Of a DNA stretch of 64,000 nucleotides, positions 24,911 through 37,600 are shown one piece after another. Position 1 is the first letter of the stretch. Each line of letters begins with the position of its first letter. The notes beneath the pieces are model-generated. The model was not told the DNA's origin. It saw nothing but the letters and a program-made list of their open reading frames with translations, and ran no database searches. Both the position numbers and the translations under genes were made by a program. Source of the stretch: Triops longicaudatus (lineage: Eukaryota > Arthropoda > Branchiopoda > Notostraca > Triopsidae); NCBI GenBank assembly GCA_022885665.1, contig JAGQDJ010000030.1:372001-436000 (forward strand). The letters are read 5' to 3'.

Positions 24911-27900
24911 TTCCACTGCTTTAAGCGTAGCTCGTGATTAAATAGTCCGTTTATTGTTTGATTTACTTTAAAGTTTGCCACGTGTTCAAACAGGAGCGTC
25001 TCATTGCTTTAGTAGGTGGCGTGGTAGTCGGAAAGCTCAGCCACTGGCGTTGGCCAGTCTTTAAGCTTTCTTACGATCTTTAAGGAAAGATTTTGGACGT
25101 TCAAAAAAGAGGCAGTGGTTTCCTTAATGCTGCAGTATTATTCGCTATTCCCCCTGAGGGCAGAGTAGGTGACGGGTGGGAGAGTGTAGTGTAGGGAAGA
25201 GTAATGGAAGCGAGTGAGTACACGGATTAGGTTACTTCTTTAGTTGCTACTTGGAGTATTGCGGTTCGCGGGAGCCTGGCCAAGGACGGAAGAAGCAAGA
25301 AAGTTTTTGGAGGAGGAAAAACTTGTAAGGAAAAAGTCCGGGCAGTAAAAGAAAGGAAAATGATTTGCCCGCAAAGAGTTAAGTGCTGTCCCTTAAAGTC
25401 CGGGGGAGAAGAAATGTATAACAGTGATGTTACTCGTCTTAGCCCCGTCACACGTTACGATCCTATAAAAGCTCATAAGTGACACTCGCAGTAGGATTTA
25501 TGGCAGCAGCCATTCCCGTCATGACCGGAAACCTACTTTTCATCCCACTATTCGGATTTCTTTCCCTGTTCCTTGGCACTTTTTTTCTTCCTACACAGCC
25601 TCTTCCCTTGCAGACAATAAATCACCAAAAGCCTGTACACAGTGTTAATCTTCGAAATCAGAGAGTTCGCAAGTTAAAAACTAGTTCACATAACCATGAC
25701 AGATGTTGTCATGATGTCAACATACAATTTTCCAATTCTGTAACGTCCAATGGGGTTATCTGAACACATGGGGTAACTTTGAACATTCTATAGGTAACAA
25801 CAAGCTATCCCAACTGCGCAAAGGAGCAAAATCAGGCTCAGCGATGAATATCTTTCTCAGGATATCTAAACTGAGATTTTGACAGGCATCCTAGCAACAA
25901 GAAATTAAAAGTGAACGATTTTTGGGCACGTTTTCAGTGTCTCTGATTTTCCGCTACCAAGAGATAACTATGACAGTTAAAAGCTCCTTTTCTTCTAAAA
26001 AGTTACTATATTGACCAGTCTTTCAAAACATCAAAACAAACTAACAGCCTCAAGGTAAACTCGGTGTTCAAAATTACCCACTACAGTCGAACCCTTTTCC
26101 TGTGTTATTTCTTACGGCTTTTCGATGTTTCCAATGAAATTTCTCAAAATTTCCTAAAAAGTTTTCCGAAATATACTAGAAAAACTAAAAAAAATCACAA
26201 ATTTTTAAGAATAGCCCTAGTTGATGATATGCATTCAGAAAAAAACTTAGTTAAAGCAGTTTTTTCTTATTTTGAGAAAAACGACAATTTTCATGTCGAC
26301 GAATCTTAATTGATAGATATCGCCAAAATTCCTACAAAATCAATACGTAATATACGGGGCACTTTAACGAAACTGAAACACTGAATTTCATGAAATTTAA
26401 TACGGTTTGCGTTATCGGGTAAAAAAATTGTGGTGCTTGTTAGTAAACGTAATTAAACTCCACACGCTAATGACGTTACCATTGTACGAATTCCTGGAAA
26501 CTCACGGAAGCGTATTTTTAATCAATGACACAGCAATACGTGGAAGTACAATGACAGGCTTCATTATAGCTGGTTCTCTTTCACCTTTCTGCGACTCCAA
26601 CAACGATCACCCAATGCCATTTCGTTCTATTTTCGCGAGAAACTAAAAAAAAAATAATGGAAAAAAAGAAAAGTGTTTTTTCTCCGAAAAGGCGACGTTT
26701 ATTAAAGCCAGTATTACCGGGAAAGTATCCGTTTCAAACAAACAAGTCCGAAGGCCGATTCCACGTCACGTCCTCTTCTTTACGCATAATTAAGGTTCGG
26801 AGCTTGTTTCCTTGGTAATTAATGCCACTGAAGTGTGTATTGAAACAAAAACATTTTTCTTAATTAATACCTCTTCTAAATTTTCTCTCTGTGTGCTTTG
26901 AGTTTTGGTGTTTCTGAACAGAAAAAAAAAAGCATTTTATATACGAAAGGTTTTTTAAAGAAAAAAATCCGTCAAGATGTTGCAAATAACTGAAATTTCA
27001 ACTCTGGCATTCGCAATGTACATTAAATGCAGAGTTCTGGAAATTGTGAAACATTTTTTGTCTAGTTATAATAAAATCTCGGCGTAGACATGTGTAGCGT
27101 CTGTAATTGATGAAGAAATTTCATACAAGAGTCAAATAATTCAGTAGCGAACACATGGGAAGAAACGGAAAGTATCAAACCGAGGAAAAAATGGAAGAGA
27201 AAAAAGTCTTCCGTTACCGCGTGCGAATCACGACGTGTTTGATGAGTTTCTGGGTAAGTCCCACAAAACCACGCGCGTCAAACTCGTTTAACCACCACCC
27301 CAAACCCTGGCGTTTTCACTCACACCTGACGCCTTGAACATTACTCGGCTCGTACAGTATTATTGTCGACTCCTCACGCTGCGGAACCCCGAGATGAGAA
27401 AAGCGACAAAGTACGAGCAATACAATTTTCCCCATTTTCCAGCCTTTCTCTTCAGAAAACGTGTTCCCGAAATCTGGAAGAAATTTGCTCCACGCATATG
27501 TTCACAGCTATTCTGCCATTGTTGGAAAAAGTTCAGGGTCGAGCATTAAAACGGAGCACAATACAATTCCGTAGGTGCCAGCACCAACTGAAAGTACTCG
27601 AGTACAGCTATTCCAATGCCTTGCTCCTAAATTAAGGTAATTTACGTCGAAATAGAGTAAAATTTTAAACATTACTGTGAATTTGTTGAAGTTAATTTGC
27701 TTGTTGGAAATCTGGCAAATAGTCCTGTAATGTGTGCTTATTTTGACAATCCCGGACAGAAGAGAAGAAAATCTTCAGATTTTACGAAAATCTTATCTCT
27801 GTCAAAATTAATACTTTCCAAAAGTAACATTCCCATTTACTATTGTGTATCCCATATTAAGGTCCTTGCGTTCACCGCGGTGAGCGCTAGTGGCGGAGCT

Positions 27901-29357
27901 TTCTAAGCTTCACCGATTACTTAATAGTGAATATCAGTGTGCCGAATATTCATGCATATTTTGCGATTATCTTATATATTCGGATTAACAAGGATATCAT
28001 ACTGAAGTACTCGTATTGACTCCTTTGTACCTTGTATATTCCCAAGAACTTTTGGAGAAAGAAAGGGTGGAAGGGATGTAGGGATGCAATTGAGGTTGGG
28101 TGCATATTGGGTCTGATTCACAGAAAAAGGACTGCAAGTCAGAAATATATAAGCAAATTCTTGCTGTGGCGTCCATAAAACGGGAGAGGATTCTTTGCAT
28201 GTCTTTGCCTTTTCTTTCTCCCCATCCATTTCTTCCTTACCTAACTTCCACAAGGTGGGGTGCCTTTCATTCTTCCTTGTAGTACGTTACCCCCTTGCCC
28301 CCTTTCTTATTCAATGGCTGTGTTTCTCTGTCTCCATCCCTGGCCTGGATTTTAATTAACTGACGTCTCCCGAGTCTCTATAGCGTATGCTCGACCTGAT
28401 GAAAAGACTTCTGGGGAGTCCATTGCAGGAAAAAAGGAGTGAACAAGTTTTATTAGTGTGCTAAGCTTTTCAGGGGGAGGTTGTGACCGTAGTACATACC
28501 CCCTTTCAATAGCATGCCTTAGCTCTAGTTAGAAAGAAGCCCAGTAAGAAGTTAAAAAAAAACGGACACAAATGGAGAAAACCTGGGAATGTACAAGAAT
28601 TGTTGAGCTTATCTCATCGTTTCCTGAAATGTGAAGATTTTTTCATTTTTCCTTCCTGAGGGAGGAGCAACACAGCAAGATGGGCCCTGCAGGTTCACAA
28701 AGAATGTGTCAGAGAGATTAAAGGGGAAAAGCGCACAAGCTTACTGCAGTACTACTCAGAAAATACGGTATGAGAAGATGTTCCTTAAACTTGTGGTTTC
28801 GTAACCTTATATGTTCCGAGAACGCATTTCTACGCAATGTGAGTCATTAGTATCTCACCCCCTCAAAAAAAAATCGTCGATACATTTTAGCAATTAAGGA
28901 AGAAGATTTTTTTTCTGCCTTACACATTACTCTTACACTCTTTCTTACTTTGCTTTTTACTCCAGGGAATGCTCATAGATCATAGTAATGTATAGGCTAC
29001 TTTCATGCACCGGAAAACATATGTACTCATACTAATGTAATCCTTATAGCCTCAGAATCTTCTATTTTTGCCTCCTTTGGCTCTTGTTAGTGCATAAAGT
29101 GAGATTATAACACCATGTAAAACATTTGAATAAGCTTAGGAATTTACTCGACCACCATGGTAGCAATTTCTCCATCCTCAACACGTATTTAGAAAGTTTT
29201 TTTTCACATGTTCGTGAAAAGAGATCAGCTTTAAGAGCTTCAAGGAGGAGAACTCCGGGCTAACGAGCTCGTTTTCTTTTTTTTTTTCTTGCATAATTCA
29301 CTGTTTTTTGTTCGACCACAAAACTTCCTGAGGAAAAAAAGCTGACCCTTGAATTGT

Positions 29358-29370
29358 AGCGCCATCTGTG
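29358..29370 (-). promoter_or_regulatory. CTCF-like motif
   Basis: AGCGCCATCTGTG reads CACAGATGGCGCT on the minus strand and resembles the core of the conserved animal CTCF motif (YAGRKGGCGCT). It stands alone in gene-free sequence, so a chance match is possible. Confidence 0.25.
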
Positions 29371-31792
29371 CAAGTAACGAAATACCATATTTGTAAGTAA
29401 GGCCTCCAAGGCACCACGCGGCACGCCTACACAGCCTAGGCTATGGAGTCGCTAATGGCCTATATTTTTCCGCAAATTCTTCGTACAAGGAAAATGCCGA
29501 ATGAAGACAGTAAACACAGAATTTCGAGCATCTCTGGCAGTAAATTTGTCTTCATGTCTTGAATCTTGTTTTACTAGACTGGAACGCATGAATCCATAAA
29601 GACATATTGATTACCGTTGATGCACGCCGCTCTCGGTTCTGTACTGAATTAAGGAACCTTTTCGTGGTCATTTTTTAATTTTTTCTTGTCATGCCTCGTT
29701 TCCTCCTTGGTAACTATTTTTCTATATTATATCATCAGTTGGTCATTGAAACTTTGGCTCGTTCCATTTCACGTTCTCTGTCGCTAAATTGTACCCCAAA
29801 AAGATACCAAAATGATATTGCAAGTTGAGGACCGAGTTTCGCGCTACGTTAATTACATGTCCAAGAATGAAAGAAGGATGGACGATTTGGGTGGAATAAG
29901 GGTGTGGGGGGATGGATTGAGGGTTGTGGGACGCTTGTCAACAAACAAAAGCCACAAGGAATGGTGCGACGGTATGAAAGCGGCACAATAGGAAACTTCA
30001 GAGTTAAGATTTCGGGACGCATCTTTGCCTAGCATCCCTCCTTGCAACGACTAGTTAGAGAGAGAGGAAGCCAAAGTGAGCCAATCTGAGCCCGATAAGA
30101 CTGTCTCATTTGTTAGAAGGGGACTCGGGAGACCTCCTTCGGGTACATTAAAACCCTTGGCAAGCTACAACTCCTCGAGTTCTTCTCAGCACTGTCTATG
30201 CAAATGAATAGAGACCACCGACGTTCAACCGACAGCAAGAAGAAGGGAGAGGTACTGTCACTACTATTGCTAATGCACGACTTCAAGAAGAACTGTCTTC
30301 ACAAACTTTTGCTGGGCAAACCTATCATGTACCCGGCAAAAAGGGGCCATTTTGAGTTACAAGTGATTACAGGAAGTTGACAGTATTCCCCGGTCTGCAA
30401 TATCTGTTACGGTATTGCAGCAAAGCGGAGCTAACGTCGATAAGCTTGGAGAACATTCTTGCTGGGCAACAGCGCTATAACGCTGACTACGGCATAATGC
30501 AACATCGACACGTAGATTCATTGTTACTGTGGCCTATGAAGAAAGCTAAAGGAAGATAAAAATTACGCAAGCATAAAACGGCTATGACAGGGAATAAATT
30601 GCTAAACGGTGACGTAACTTAAACATGTCCCTTGAAATTTGGTTTAAGGCCGCTATCGTTATTAAAAGTATCGATTATACGTGTCAATAATCGATATATT
30701 GCAACAGAAATATTTTGGCTGGGATCGATTATTATTTTATTATTATTTTTTTTTAGTTTCACTCAAGGATCGAAACAGATCGAATCTGAAATTTCCGTTG
30801 TCCCGATTTTGTGAAAATTTGCAGTATTTCATAGAATCGGATCAGGTAATGACAGGTATGAATTCCCAATATACTTTGATCTGCACATTGAGTCAAACAA
30901 GAAAACCCTTGCTAGTCCAAATTATCCCCTAACGTTGTGTTGATACATTTGCTCACGAAGAATCAATAGGAAACACGAAAAGAGTTTACTTCGTCACCGT
31001 CCATTGAGTATCAGTCGATGTGGAAGTGAAATAGGCTACTTCTCTGCTGATTACGGTATAAATAAGCACCAATTCATAATGAACATTTCGGTGATTGTGC
31101 GTCGTCTTTGTATCGAATCGGGGAAAAACACCTCACGAAAACAAATCTATAAAAATATGATAAAAGTTCTTGGAAGATTTCTGTGTCCACGGCTAACGGC
31201 GTCTAGGGGTTTTTCTTTGCTTAGAACCTTTTCTCTCCCAAGAGATTCGGCTAGCATTAGCTTGCCTTGTTTCCGTGACTCTCTACGGGGACTCGGGCCA
31301 TTCTTGTTGGTCCTCTGCAGGAGGATGGCTTCCATCAAGGAGTGAGCTCCCGGGATTCCTACCATATTGCGGTCTATATTCCATCGCTTACAAGAGCGAC
31401 TGATGAGAGAGAAGATTGCATCACTTTTCCTTCACTTTTTTTCTTTCGTTGTTCGTGACGTCCGAGATTTCTGTGTCAATCAAGATGTCATTCAGCATTA
31501 GTCAAAATAAAAGTAAAAAGATCAGTGAGTGGCTGGACTGTGTGCGGTTGCAGAGTAGCGACTGCGTTAATGAAGACTACGCATCGTAAATTAACGTAAA
31601 CTTGTATTTGAGCAAGGGTACATTGCCGAGGGGTTTGAAATAAATTAGAAACAATGCTAACAAAGAAAAAAGAACGAACGCAGGCCAGCTGCAGTCAGTC
31701 TTCAAATGTACAATATTTTTTAAAATGTCATTTTACCATGGTGTCTGTAAACACTTAAGAAGTAATGAACAACTTGCACATTGCAGGCTTTT

Positions 31793-34690
31793 TTACTCAT
31801 GGACTTTGACGCATTTGCCCTTGAAGCAAATTTCGTACATGAGCGACACTTCAGTGGCGGTGGAGACTCCTAAGACTTTCCCGGAGGTTTTATCTTTGCG
31901 GAACTTGTCTGCGCTTTTCTTGTCTTCTTTGAGTTTGCCCAACGGTTTTTCTTCCTTCTTCTTCTCCTCTTCGAGGGGTTCTTGTCGCTCGGGCTCGCTA
32001 GCCGCAGGGGGAGCCGTTATGACAGAGCTTTCTGGAACGGGTGCGGCAGTGGCAGCGTCTGTAGGTGTGTTGCTAAAATTGGCAGTTTCTTCTTCTTGCA
32101 CAGCTTCGGATTCTTCTTCTCCAGCGAGATTACCAGGTTCTGCTACGTTTACTTCTTCGTTCTGTTCTTCTTGAGGGATAGAGTCCTGTTCGTTCTGTTC
32201 TTCTTGAGGGGCAGTGTCTCCTTCAGTTTCTTGATCATTGTCAGTATTTTCTTGTGTTTCGTCAAATTGGTCGGGTTGGAATTGCAAGTCGTCTTCTTGG
32301 CTGACTTCAATGTTGTCTTGAGGTGCATCGTCGGATGCAGCCAAGTCGGAGTCTTCGACGTTGGACCCGTCAATTTCTTCTTCGAAAGGAATTTCTTCGC
32401 GTTCTTCTTCATGGTGGAAGTCGTCCACATAATCTTCTGACTGTTCTCCTACTTCTTCCAAAGGTTCGTTATCGAAAGTCTCAATGGGCACGAAATCAGA
32501 TTCTTCTTCTAATTCTTGGTCGACGACCACCGGTGGCCGTTGCGGCCTAATCCGTAGTGGCTGGTTCAATTTAGGGAATGTGGGTCGTCTAATGTTCGCA
32601 GAACCAGGTCTAATTAATGGTACGGATTTGGTACCCTGTTTCACTCCGTATTCGGGAACCACGGGAGAAAAGCCTTCGTGGATTTTTCCGAGATCTTCTT
32701 CGGTGCCCCAAGCAGGCTTACGAAACTCATTAGACTCAGTGAATTGAACTCCCGAAAGGATTGGTCGGGGTTGGAAGCGCTGAGGGGCGGCAGTAGAAGG
32801 TGCTGCAGTAGACGAGGGTACGACCACTTCAGACTCGTCTTGCTTCTGCATTTGGCGAACAATCTCGTAAGGAGAATAACGGGCCGGTGAACCGGGGCGC
32901 GTAAACGACAAGCTCGGTCTCACGGACGGGTTCGTGTTGACTTCAGGGGCTGAGGTTGAAGTGACCTTGACACCCAACTGGAACCTTTGGTCTCCCCGGG
33001 AAGGTCCTTGCGGTCTGGAGGTTGGGGTCGTTGCAAACTGGGTAAAGCGACCACCGTTGAACGTTGTAGCAGTGACGTCCTCATCGTCTTCGGGTGTTGT
33101 CGTTTCCGTAGTGGTGGTAGTGGTTGTTGTTTTAGTAGTGGTGGTTGTCGTAGAAGGGGTGGATGTCACTTCAGGAGTCGTCTCGATTTTTGGGGCTTCA
33201 GTAGCTGTCGGTTTTAGGAGACTGACATTGGGTATTTTAGGTGGCCTGTTGACGCTGTTCTGCGACTCGGACAACTGGAAAGCTTCTCCAGTTTCCAAGA
33301 CAGGTTCGTCATATTCAGCAGCAAAAGAGACGACTGCTCCTTTCCCACCTCCTACTTCTACTGGCTTATCGGATGCCAGAGGAATTGTGCTGCTTAATTG
33401 ATTCCTGTCCTTCGACTTGAGCTTCTGGCCATAAGCTAATTGATCACCTTTGATGGTCTCTTTGGTGCTGTCCGTCCAGTCTGATGAAGCTGGCGTCTCA
33501 GGCACGTTAAGCCGATTAGCTCCCACTGGCCGCTTTGCTTGTTGGAACTGTGGCCATTTCGGAGCGGTCGAGGTGCTGTACTCAACTGATGGTGTTGTCG
33601 GAACGGCTGCAGGCGCAGCTGTCACTCTAGACAAAGACAATGGTCGCTGGACGGGTCGTCGTGTCGCGGCTAAGAATGATGGACGATCAGCTGCCAGGAC
33701 AAGACGAGCAGTTGTGGAAGGAGATTCCGTCGTGGTCGTAGTAGTAGTTGACGGCTCTGTCGGGAGCGTTACAGGTTCTTCGACCTTTAATTCCTGCTCG
33801 GGTTCAAGGTTCAAGTTTTCCTGCACTTGGGCTCCCACTGTCTGCTCAAAGTCGGGATTGACAGGAATGGGTGCAGCCGTCGTGGCAATGAAAACTGATC
33901 CTTGATTGATAGCAGGGCCTTGTTGGGATTCGAACTGCACCCAACGGGTCGGTAAAGGTAAACGGTGGTAGCCGTCGGGTGCTCGGTAATGCACCGGTGC
34001 TACGTACACAGGTGGTGGATTGCGGTGGATTTCGTCTTCGTTGTCTAAGTACGTTGCGTTAAATCGGGTGTAACCTTGCGGTGCCGTGTAGTGTGGTGGA
34101 GCCACGTAGAGATGATGAGCGCCCTCAGCGGAAACGGGCACCTTTTTCAGAATGCTAAGTAGATTCTCGAGCTCCACGACGTCTTTCTGACCGTGATCCT
34201 CATTCAGGACGATCGCTACTTGTTCGCCTGGCCTGACACGTACGACCGGGGGAGGGGGAGAATGAGGAGGCGGGAGGTGCGGAGGTTGAGCAGCAGGGGG
34301 GATTGGATAAGGAACTCGCTGCGCAGCAGGGAAGGGTGCCCCTGGCCGAGGAGGGGGAGCGCCCCAGCCAGACGGTTTCGGAACTGGAGAAACGTTCTGT
34401 GAACTGGGTCGGGGAACAGGTTGCCAACTGTCTTGCCGACGATTGTTCCCTGCGACCGGCAATGGAAAGCGCGGGAAATGTTCGAATTCGTCCGAATGCA
34501 CTACATACGGCTGAGCAACCTTTTGCAAATAAAATTCCACAGTCAGTTTTCTAAGTACACCTATTTTAAGTGCATTTCCTTTGACGCTTACTTGATTCGA
34601 ATGCCGAACCTGCCAAGCACTCTGTGGTCTTCCATGGCTGACCTGAACCACTAACGCGAGTAGGAGCGTTGACCCCCAAAGACGCTTCAT
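31793..34690 (-). CDS. Secreted Pro/Thr/Glu-rich low-complexity protein (extracellular matrix- or mucin-like)
   Basis: The whole span is one open frame of 965 codons, but an 81-bp intron (34591-34511; donor GTAAGCG, acceptor TTGCTCAG) is open in frame. The likely product is 938 aa from exons 34690-34592 and 34510-31793. A TTTCATTCTTGCAG acceptor seven bases before the ATG implies an intron in the 5' UTR. Residues 1-20 form a signal peptide (MKRLWGSTLLLALVVQVSHG). A Pro-rich tract covers about residues 45-125. Two repeats of the form YVAP.HY.AP.GY.R sit near 168 and 202, separated by an Asp/Glu-rich linker. Threonine runs follow (TTTTTTT near 300; KTTTTTTTTETTTPEDDED near 500), then a strongly acidic Glu/Gln/Asp C-terminal third containing the tandem unit PQEEQNEQ, and a short tail YEICFKGKCVKV with two cysteines. 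I do not recognise the family. The composition suggests a secreted, possibly O-glycosylated matrix protein. Confidence 0.85.
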   Translation of the reverse strand: MKRLWGSTLLLALVVQVSHGRPQSAWQVRHSNQVSVKGNALKIGVLRKLTVEFYLQKVAQPYVVHSDEFEHFPRFPLPVAGNNRRQDSWQPVPRPSSQNVSPVPKPSGWGAPPPRPGAPFPAAQRVPYPIPPAAQPPHLPPPHSPPPPVVRVRPGEQVAIVLNEDHGQKDVVELENLLSILKKVPVSAEGAHHLYVAPPHYTAPQGYTRFNATYLDNEDEIHRNPPPVYVAPVHYRAPDGYHRLPLPTRWVQFESQQGPAINQGSVFIATTAAPIPVNPDFEQTVGAQVQENLNLEPEQELKVEEPVTLPTEPSTTTTTTTESPSTTARLVLAADRPSFLAATRRPVQRPLSLSRVTAAPAAVPTTPSVEYSTSTAPKWPQFQQAKRPVGANRLNVPETPASSDWTDSTKETIKGDQLAYGQKLKSKDRNQLSSTIPLASDKPVEVGGGKGAVVSFAAEYDEPVLETGEAFQLSESQNSVNRPPKIPNVSLLKPTATEAPKIETTPEVTSTPSTTTTTTKTTTTTTTTETTTPEDDEDVTATTFNGGRFTQFATTPTSRPQGPSRGDQRFQLGVKVTSTSAPEVNTNPSVRPSLSFTRPGSPARYSPYEIVRQMQKQDESEVVVPSSTAAPSTAAPQRFQPRPILSGVQFTESNEFRKPAWGTEEDLGKIHEGFSPVVPEYGVKQGTKSVPLIRPGSANIRRPTFPKLNQPLRIRPQRPPVVVDQELEEESDFVPIETFDNEPLEEVGEQSEDYVDDFHHEEEREEIPFEEEIDGSNVEDSDLAASDDAPQDNIEVSQEDDLQFQPDQFDETQENTDNDQETEGDTAPQEEQNEQDSIPQEEQNEEVNVAEPGNLAGEEESEAVQEEETANFSNTPTDAATAAPVPESSVITAPPAASEPERQEPLEEEKKKEEKPLGKLKEDKKSADKFRKDKTSGKVLGVSTATEVSLMYEICFKGKCVKVHE

Positions 34691-34697
34691 GTCGTAT

Positions 34698-37600
34698 CTG
34701 CAAGAATGAAACTATTTTGAGAAGTTGCTACAGGGCTGCATCATGGTAAAAACGAGTACAGCGGACCTCGACGATGCACCGTCGGCAGCATGGCCGGGCC
34801 AACGGCACTTACTTCGGCTTGCAGTGCGGTAAGAATTTTATCGTACTCGTTATATTTTTTTACGTAATTAAACAATTGTTAAGCTTAAAACTCAAACAGT
34901 AGACTCCTCCACGTTGTTTCTTTTATACCCGGGCAAAATTATTAACTTCGTGGTTTGACACTTCAAGTTGAAAACCGATGTTATCTTTGAATTATTTTGG
35001 CTTAAGGAAATAGGATGTGGTATGTCGTTGCAATCAAAAGGAATGTTATCAAACGGCAACCGCGAGCAATTAAGCTACAAAAACTGTTAGAGCCTCAAGT
35101 ACATCCAGGTGACACATGTGGCTTTTAGGTTTGTTACCTAATGTTGCATCTCTTGTTCGTATGGTAAGTTATGGGCAGCAGGTAAACCGGTTTGCCGATG
35201 AGGTATTCTCTTTTTTGTAGGTCAGTAGAGTTTGAAGCTCAAAGGCACGACTAACCTAGATTCGAAGTCAACCTGACCCGGTAGTGCAGCTAACACCGTT
35301 TTAAACGGAATTCTAAGCGTCGCTTACGCAAAATAGCCTCGCAATTGACGCAATGCTGTCTAAAACGCATATAAAACCACTTTGCTTTCTCGGAAGCCAA
35401 TCGAAAAAGAAAACGAGCGTGCAGGTGAACCTGTATGGGAGTGTCACTTTTTTCCACTCCCTTCAATAAAGCTAATGACCGCAACGAGAACGCTTCAATT
35501 CTTCCCACGTTAAACTACGTTCTTAACGCAAATCAAGCCGTAACCTACCAATTCGCAATTTTTTGCTCTTTTTACCATCTTTATCCCTAGTTTAGCCCTT
35601 AAGCTGCTCTACACGCATATCTAGTCACTATACCTTAGCATTAAAATACCAATACTGATAAAAACAAAAAATTTACACTTTATGTTGTAACTGAAATTCG
35701 ACAGTAACAGCTAAACCGTGCTGGTGTGCTTAATCAACGCAGATGTACGAATTGTAACATATGAGTACTTGATTTTCTTGTTTTCTTTTTTTTCATAGAT
35801 TTCTAACATGAACATCAATCCTAAGGGAATATTGAACGTTAAATGGTCAACTTGAAAATAAGTTTTTATGATTAATAAATTAAATATTCAACGTATTATT
35901 TTAAATCACATACTTATACTCAATGCTGTTTTATTTCCGACTGATATTACGCGCTACAGATTTTTTTTTGAGGGTAAAACAACGTTGACTTTTGCGTATT
36001 GTGTCCTATGTTTTTCTAACTCTGGATACAATTTCTCAAACTCGTCATCCCAATACAGTAATTAGGTACATAAATGTACCAACAATTCTTTATATATTGT
36101 ATAAAAATCTAAAAATTATTATTTTACTAATTTAAGTCTGCATTGTCAATGTCTCGAGAACCAATAAAAGGAAGAAACAATGTCGTCTAATTCAGTAGTT
36201 CAAACTCAAACTTTCTGCTCTACATAATCTGATTGAAAACGCCGCAATGAAATGAAATGAAAGACCCACACATTCATATGGGCCTCACACGTTACCGATC
36301 TTGAGTTACTTTTGATCTACCAACCGAATCACCAATAAAAAATCAGTCAGTTCCAACTTCTAATTGCTCCTCTCGAAGTACTTTCTTCTTCCAAGTTTCA
36401 CTTCAATATTTTCTCCCAAAAATATAAAAAATACACATGCAATCGAAACGAACTAAAAACCATACCACTGTTTCATTTACCTTGTGAATTCTGTTTCACT
36501 GCGATAAAACTTCGTTCCACAGATGAAAAATTCCTTGTTATTTAAAATTACGTCCGAACACACTTGCAGGTAACCGGGAACTGACTTAAAAAGCAAACTC
36601 CTCGTCCTTTACGATAAGGGATGCCACCCCAATATTTGGGTATGTACCACTCAGGTGCGATGCTATGCTACCTAGTTCTTCCCTTTCACGTTTCTCCAAC
36701 CACCCTGAGGCGAAGAAGATGCTCCCATTGAAAAACACACGCCTATGCTATGCCACAGCCGCTATGGAGATCCCATATGTGGTTAAGATCCATGCGAGAT
36801 GCCAAGTCCAGCCATAGGCTCTGCCGTATTATGTTCAGCTACAGGAAGGAAAAGTCAAAGCTCTGAGCCAAGTGGGACAAGTCTAAGCGTTCTTCATTAA
36901 CATAACCACTGGTTCCCCAAGCGTGTGTAAACTCGGCCAGGAAACATTCCCCTGTGAATCCATGGTATGAATTTTCACCCGAATTGGCTAATACCTCACA
37001 TTTACCCGAAAAAATAATAATAAATAAAAATTAAAAGTAAAAAAATTAAAGTAAAATAAACAATAAAAAATACCAAGCTTTTAATAATCTAAAATTGTCA
37101 ACGAAAAATAAATGCAACGAAAAATACCTTAAAATAAATACAGATAAATACAGCAATACATAAGTAAATAAAATAAATAAGTAAATAAAACACAAATGTA
37201 AAATGTATTAGAATGACACGAATAAAACAGATTTTTTGTTACTATTATTTCTTTTACATACCGGCATACGCTCTTTTTGGCGATAAACAGAAGAAATACA
37301 AATGTTAAAAATAAATAAAAATGTAAAAAAATTGGCGAAAATTCGAAAGAACTAGAGCGTAGTGGTTTCCGCTGAAAATGTGCCATTCAGTGTACTGCTT
37401 GCGATATGGGTACATGGAAGAGATCAGGTACATGTTAAACCTATTCGTTAACCGACTTCGTTTCTTCGGATGGGCTTTCCGGTCGAAACGAGGCTTGGCG
37501 GCCCGCTGGAAACAGGTTGTTAGATCAGCGAGAAAGTCTTTCGCTATGTGTGCTAAACTTACGCATACTTCGGCAGTTGGCACCTGACGGACCCAAAACC

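Larger units (their letters stand above)
12451..31792. other. 19-kb gene-free stretch, probably 5' intron/upstream region of the DIP-like gene
   Basis: No exon of a known family was recognised on either strand. Open frames are under about 115 codons and often open on both strands at once. The first recognised DIP exon starts in phase 1 at 12450, so its signal-peptide exon must lie further right, probably in this interval or beyond the window. Identifiable contents are entered separately: two inverted-repeat elements, one copy of a dispersed repeat, an ATATCTT-type repeat, a CACGCG-rich island and E2F-like sites. GC-richer patches occur near 14.9-16.3 kb and 16.5-17.0 kb. Confidence 0.6.

Noticed and set aside
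25479..25763. 94-codon plus-strand frame with a hydrophobic N terminus (GTG start)
   Set aside because: No ATG at the start, no family match, and hydrophobic runs are expected from T-rich DNA.
31004..31365. Open frames on both strands (113 and 72 codons) in a GC-richer patch
   Set aside because: Neither strand shows a domain, and simultaneous openness on both strands argues for composition rather than coding.
31725..33905. Several 70-155 codon plus-strand frames across 31.7-33.9 kb
   Set aside because: They are shadows opposite the low-complexity secreted-protein gene and mirror its codon repeats.
37129..37386. 85-codon hydrophobic minus-strand frame
   Set aside because: It lies in AAATAAATA-type low-complexity DNA whose complement automatically encodes Leu/Phe/Tyr-rich peptide.
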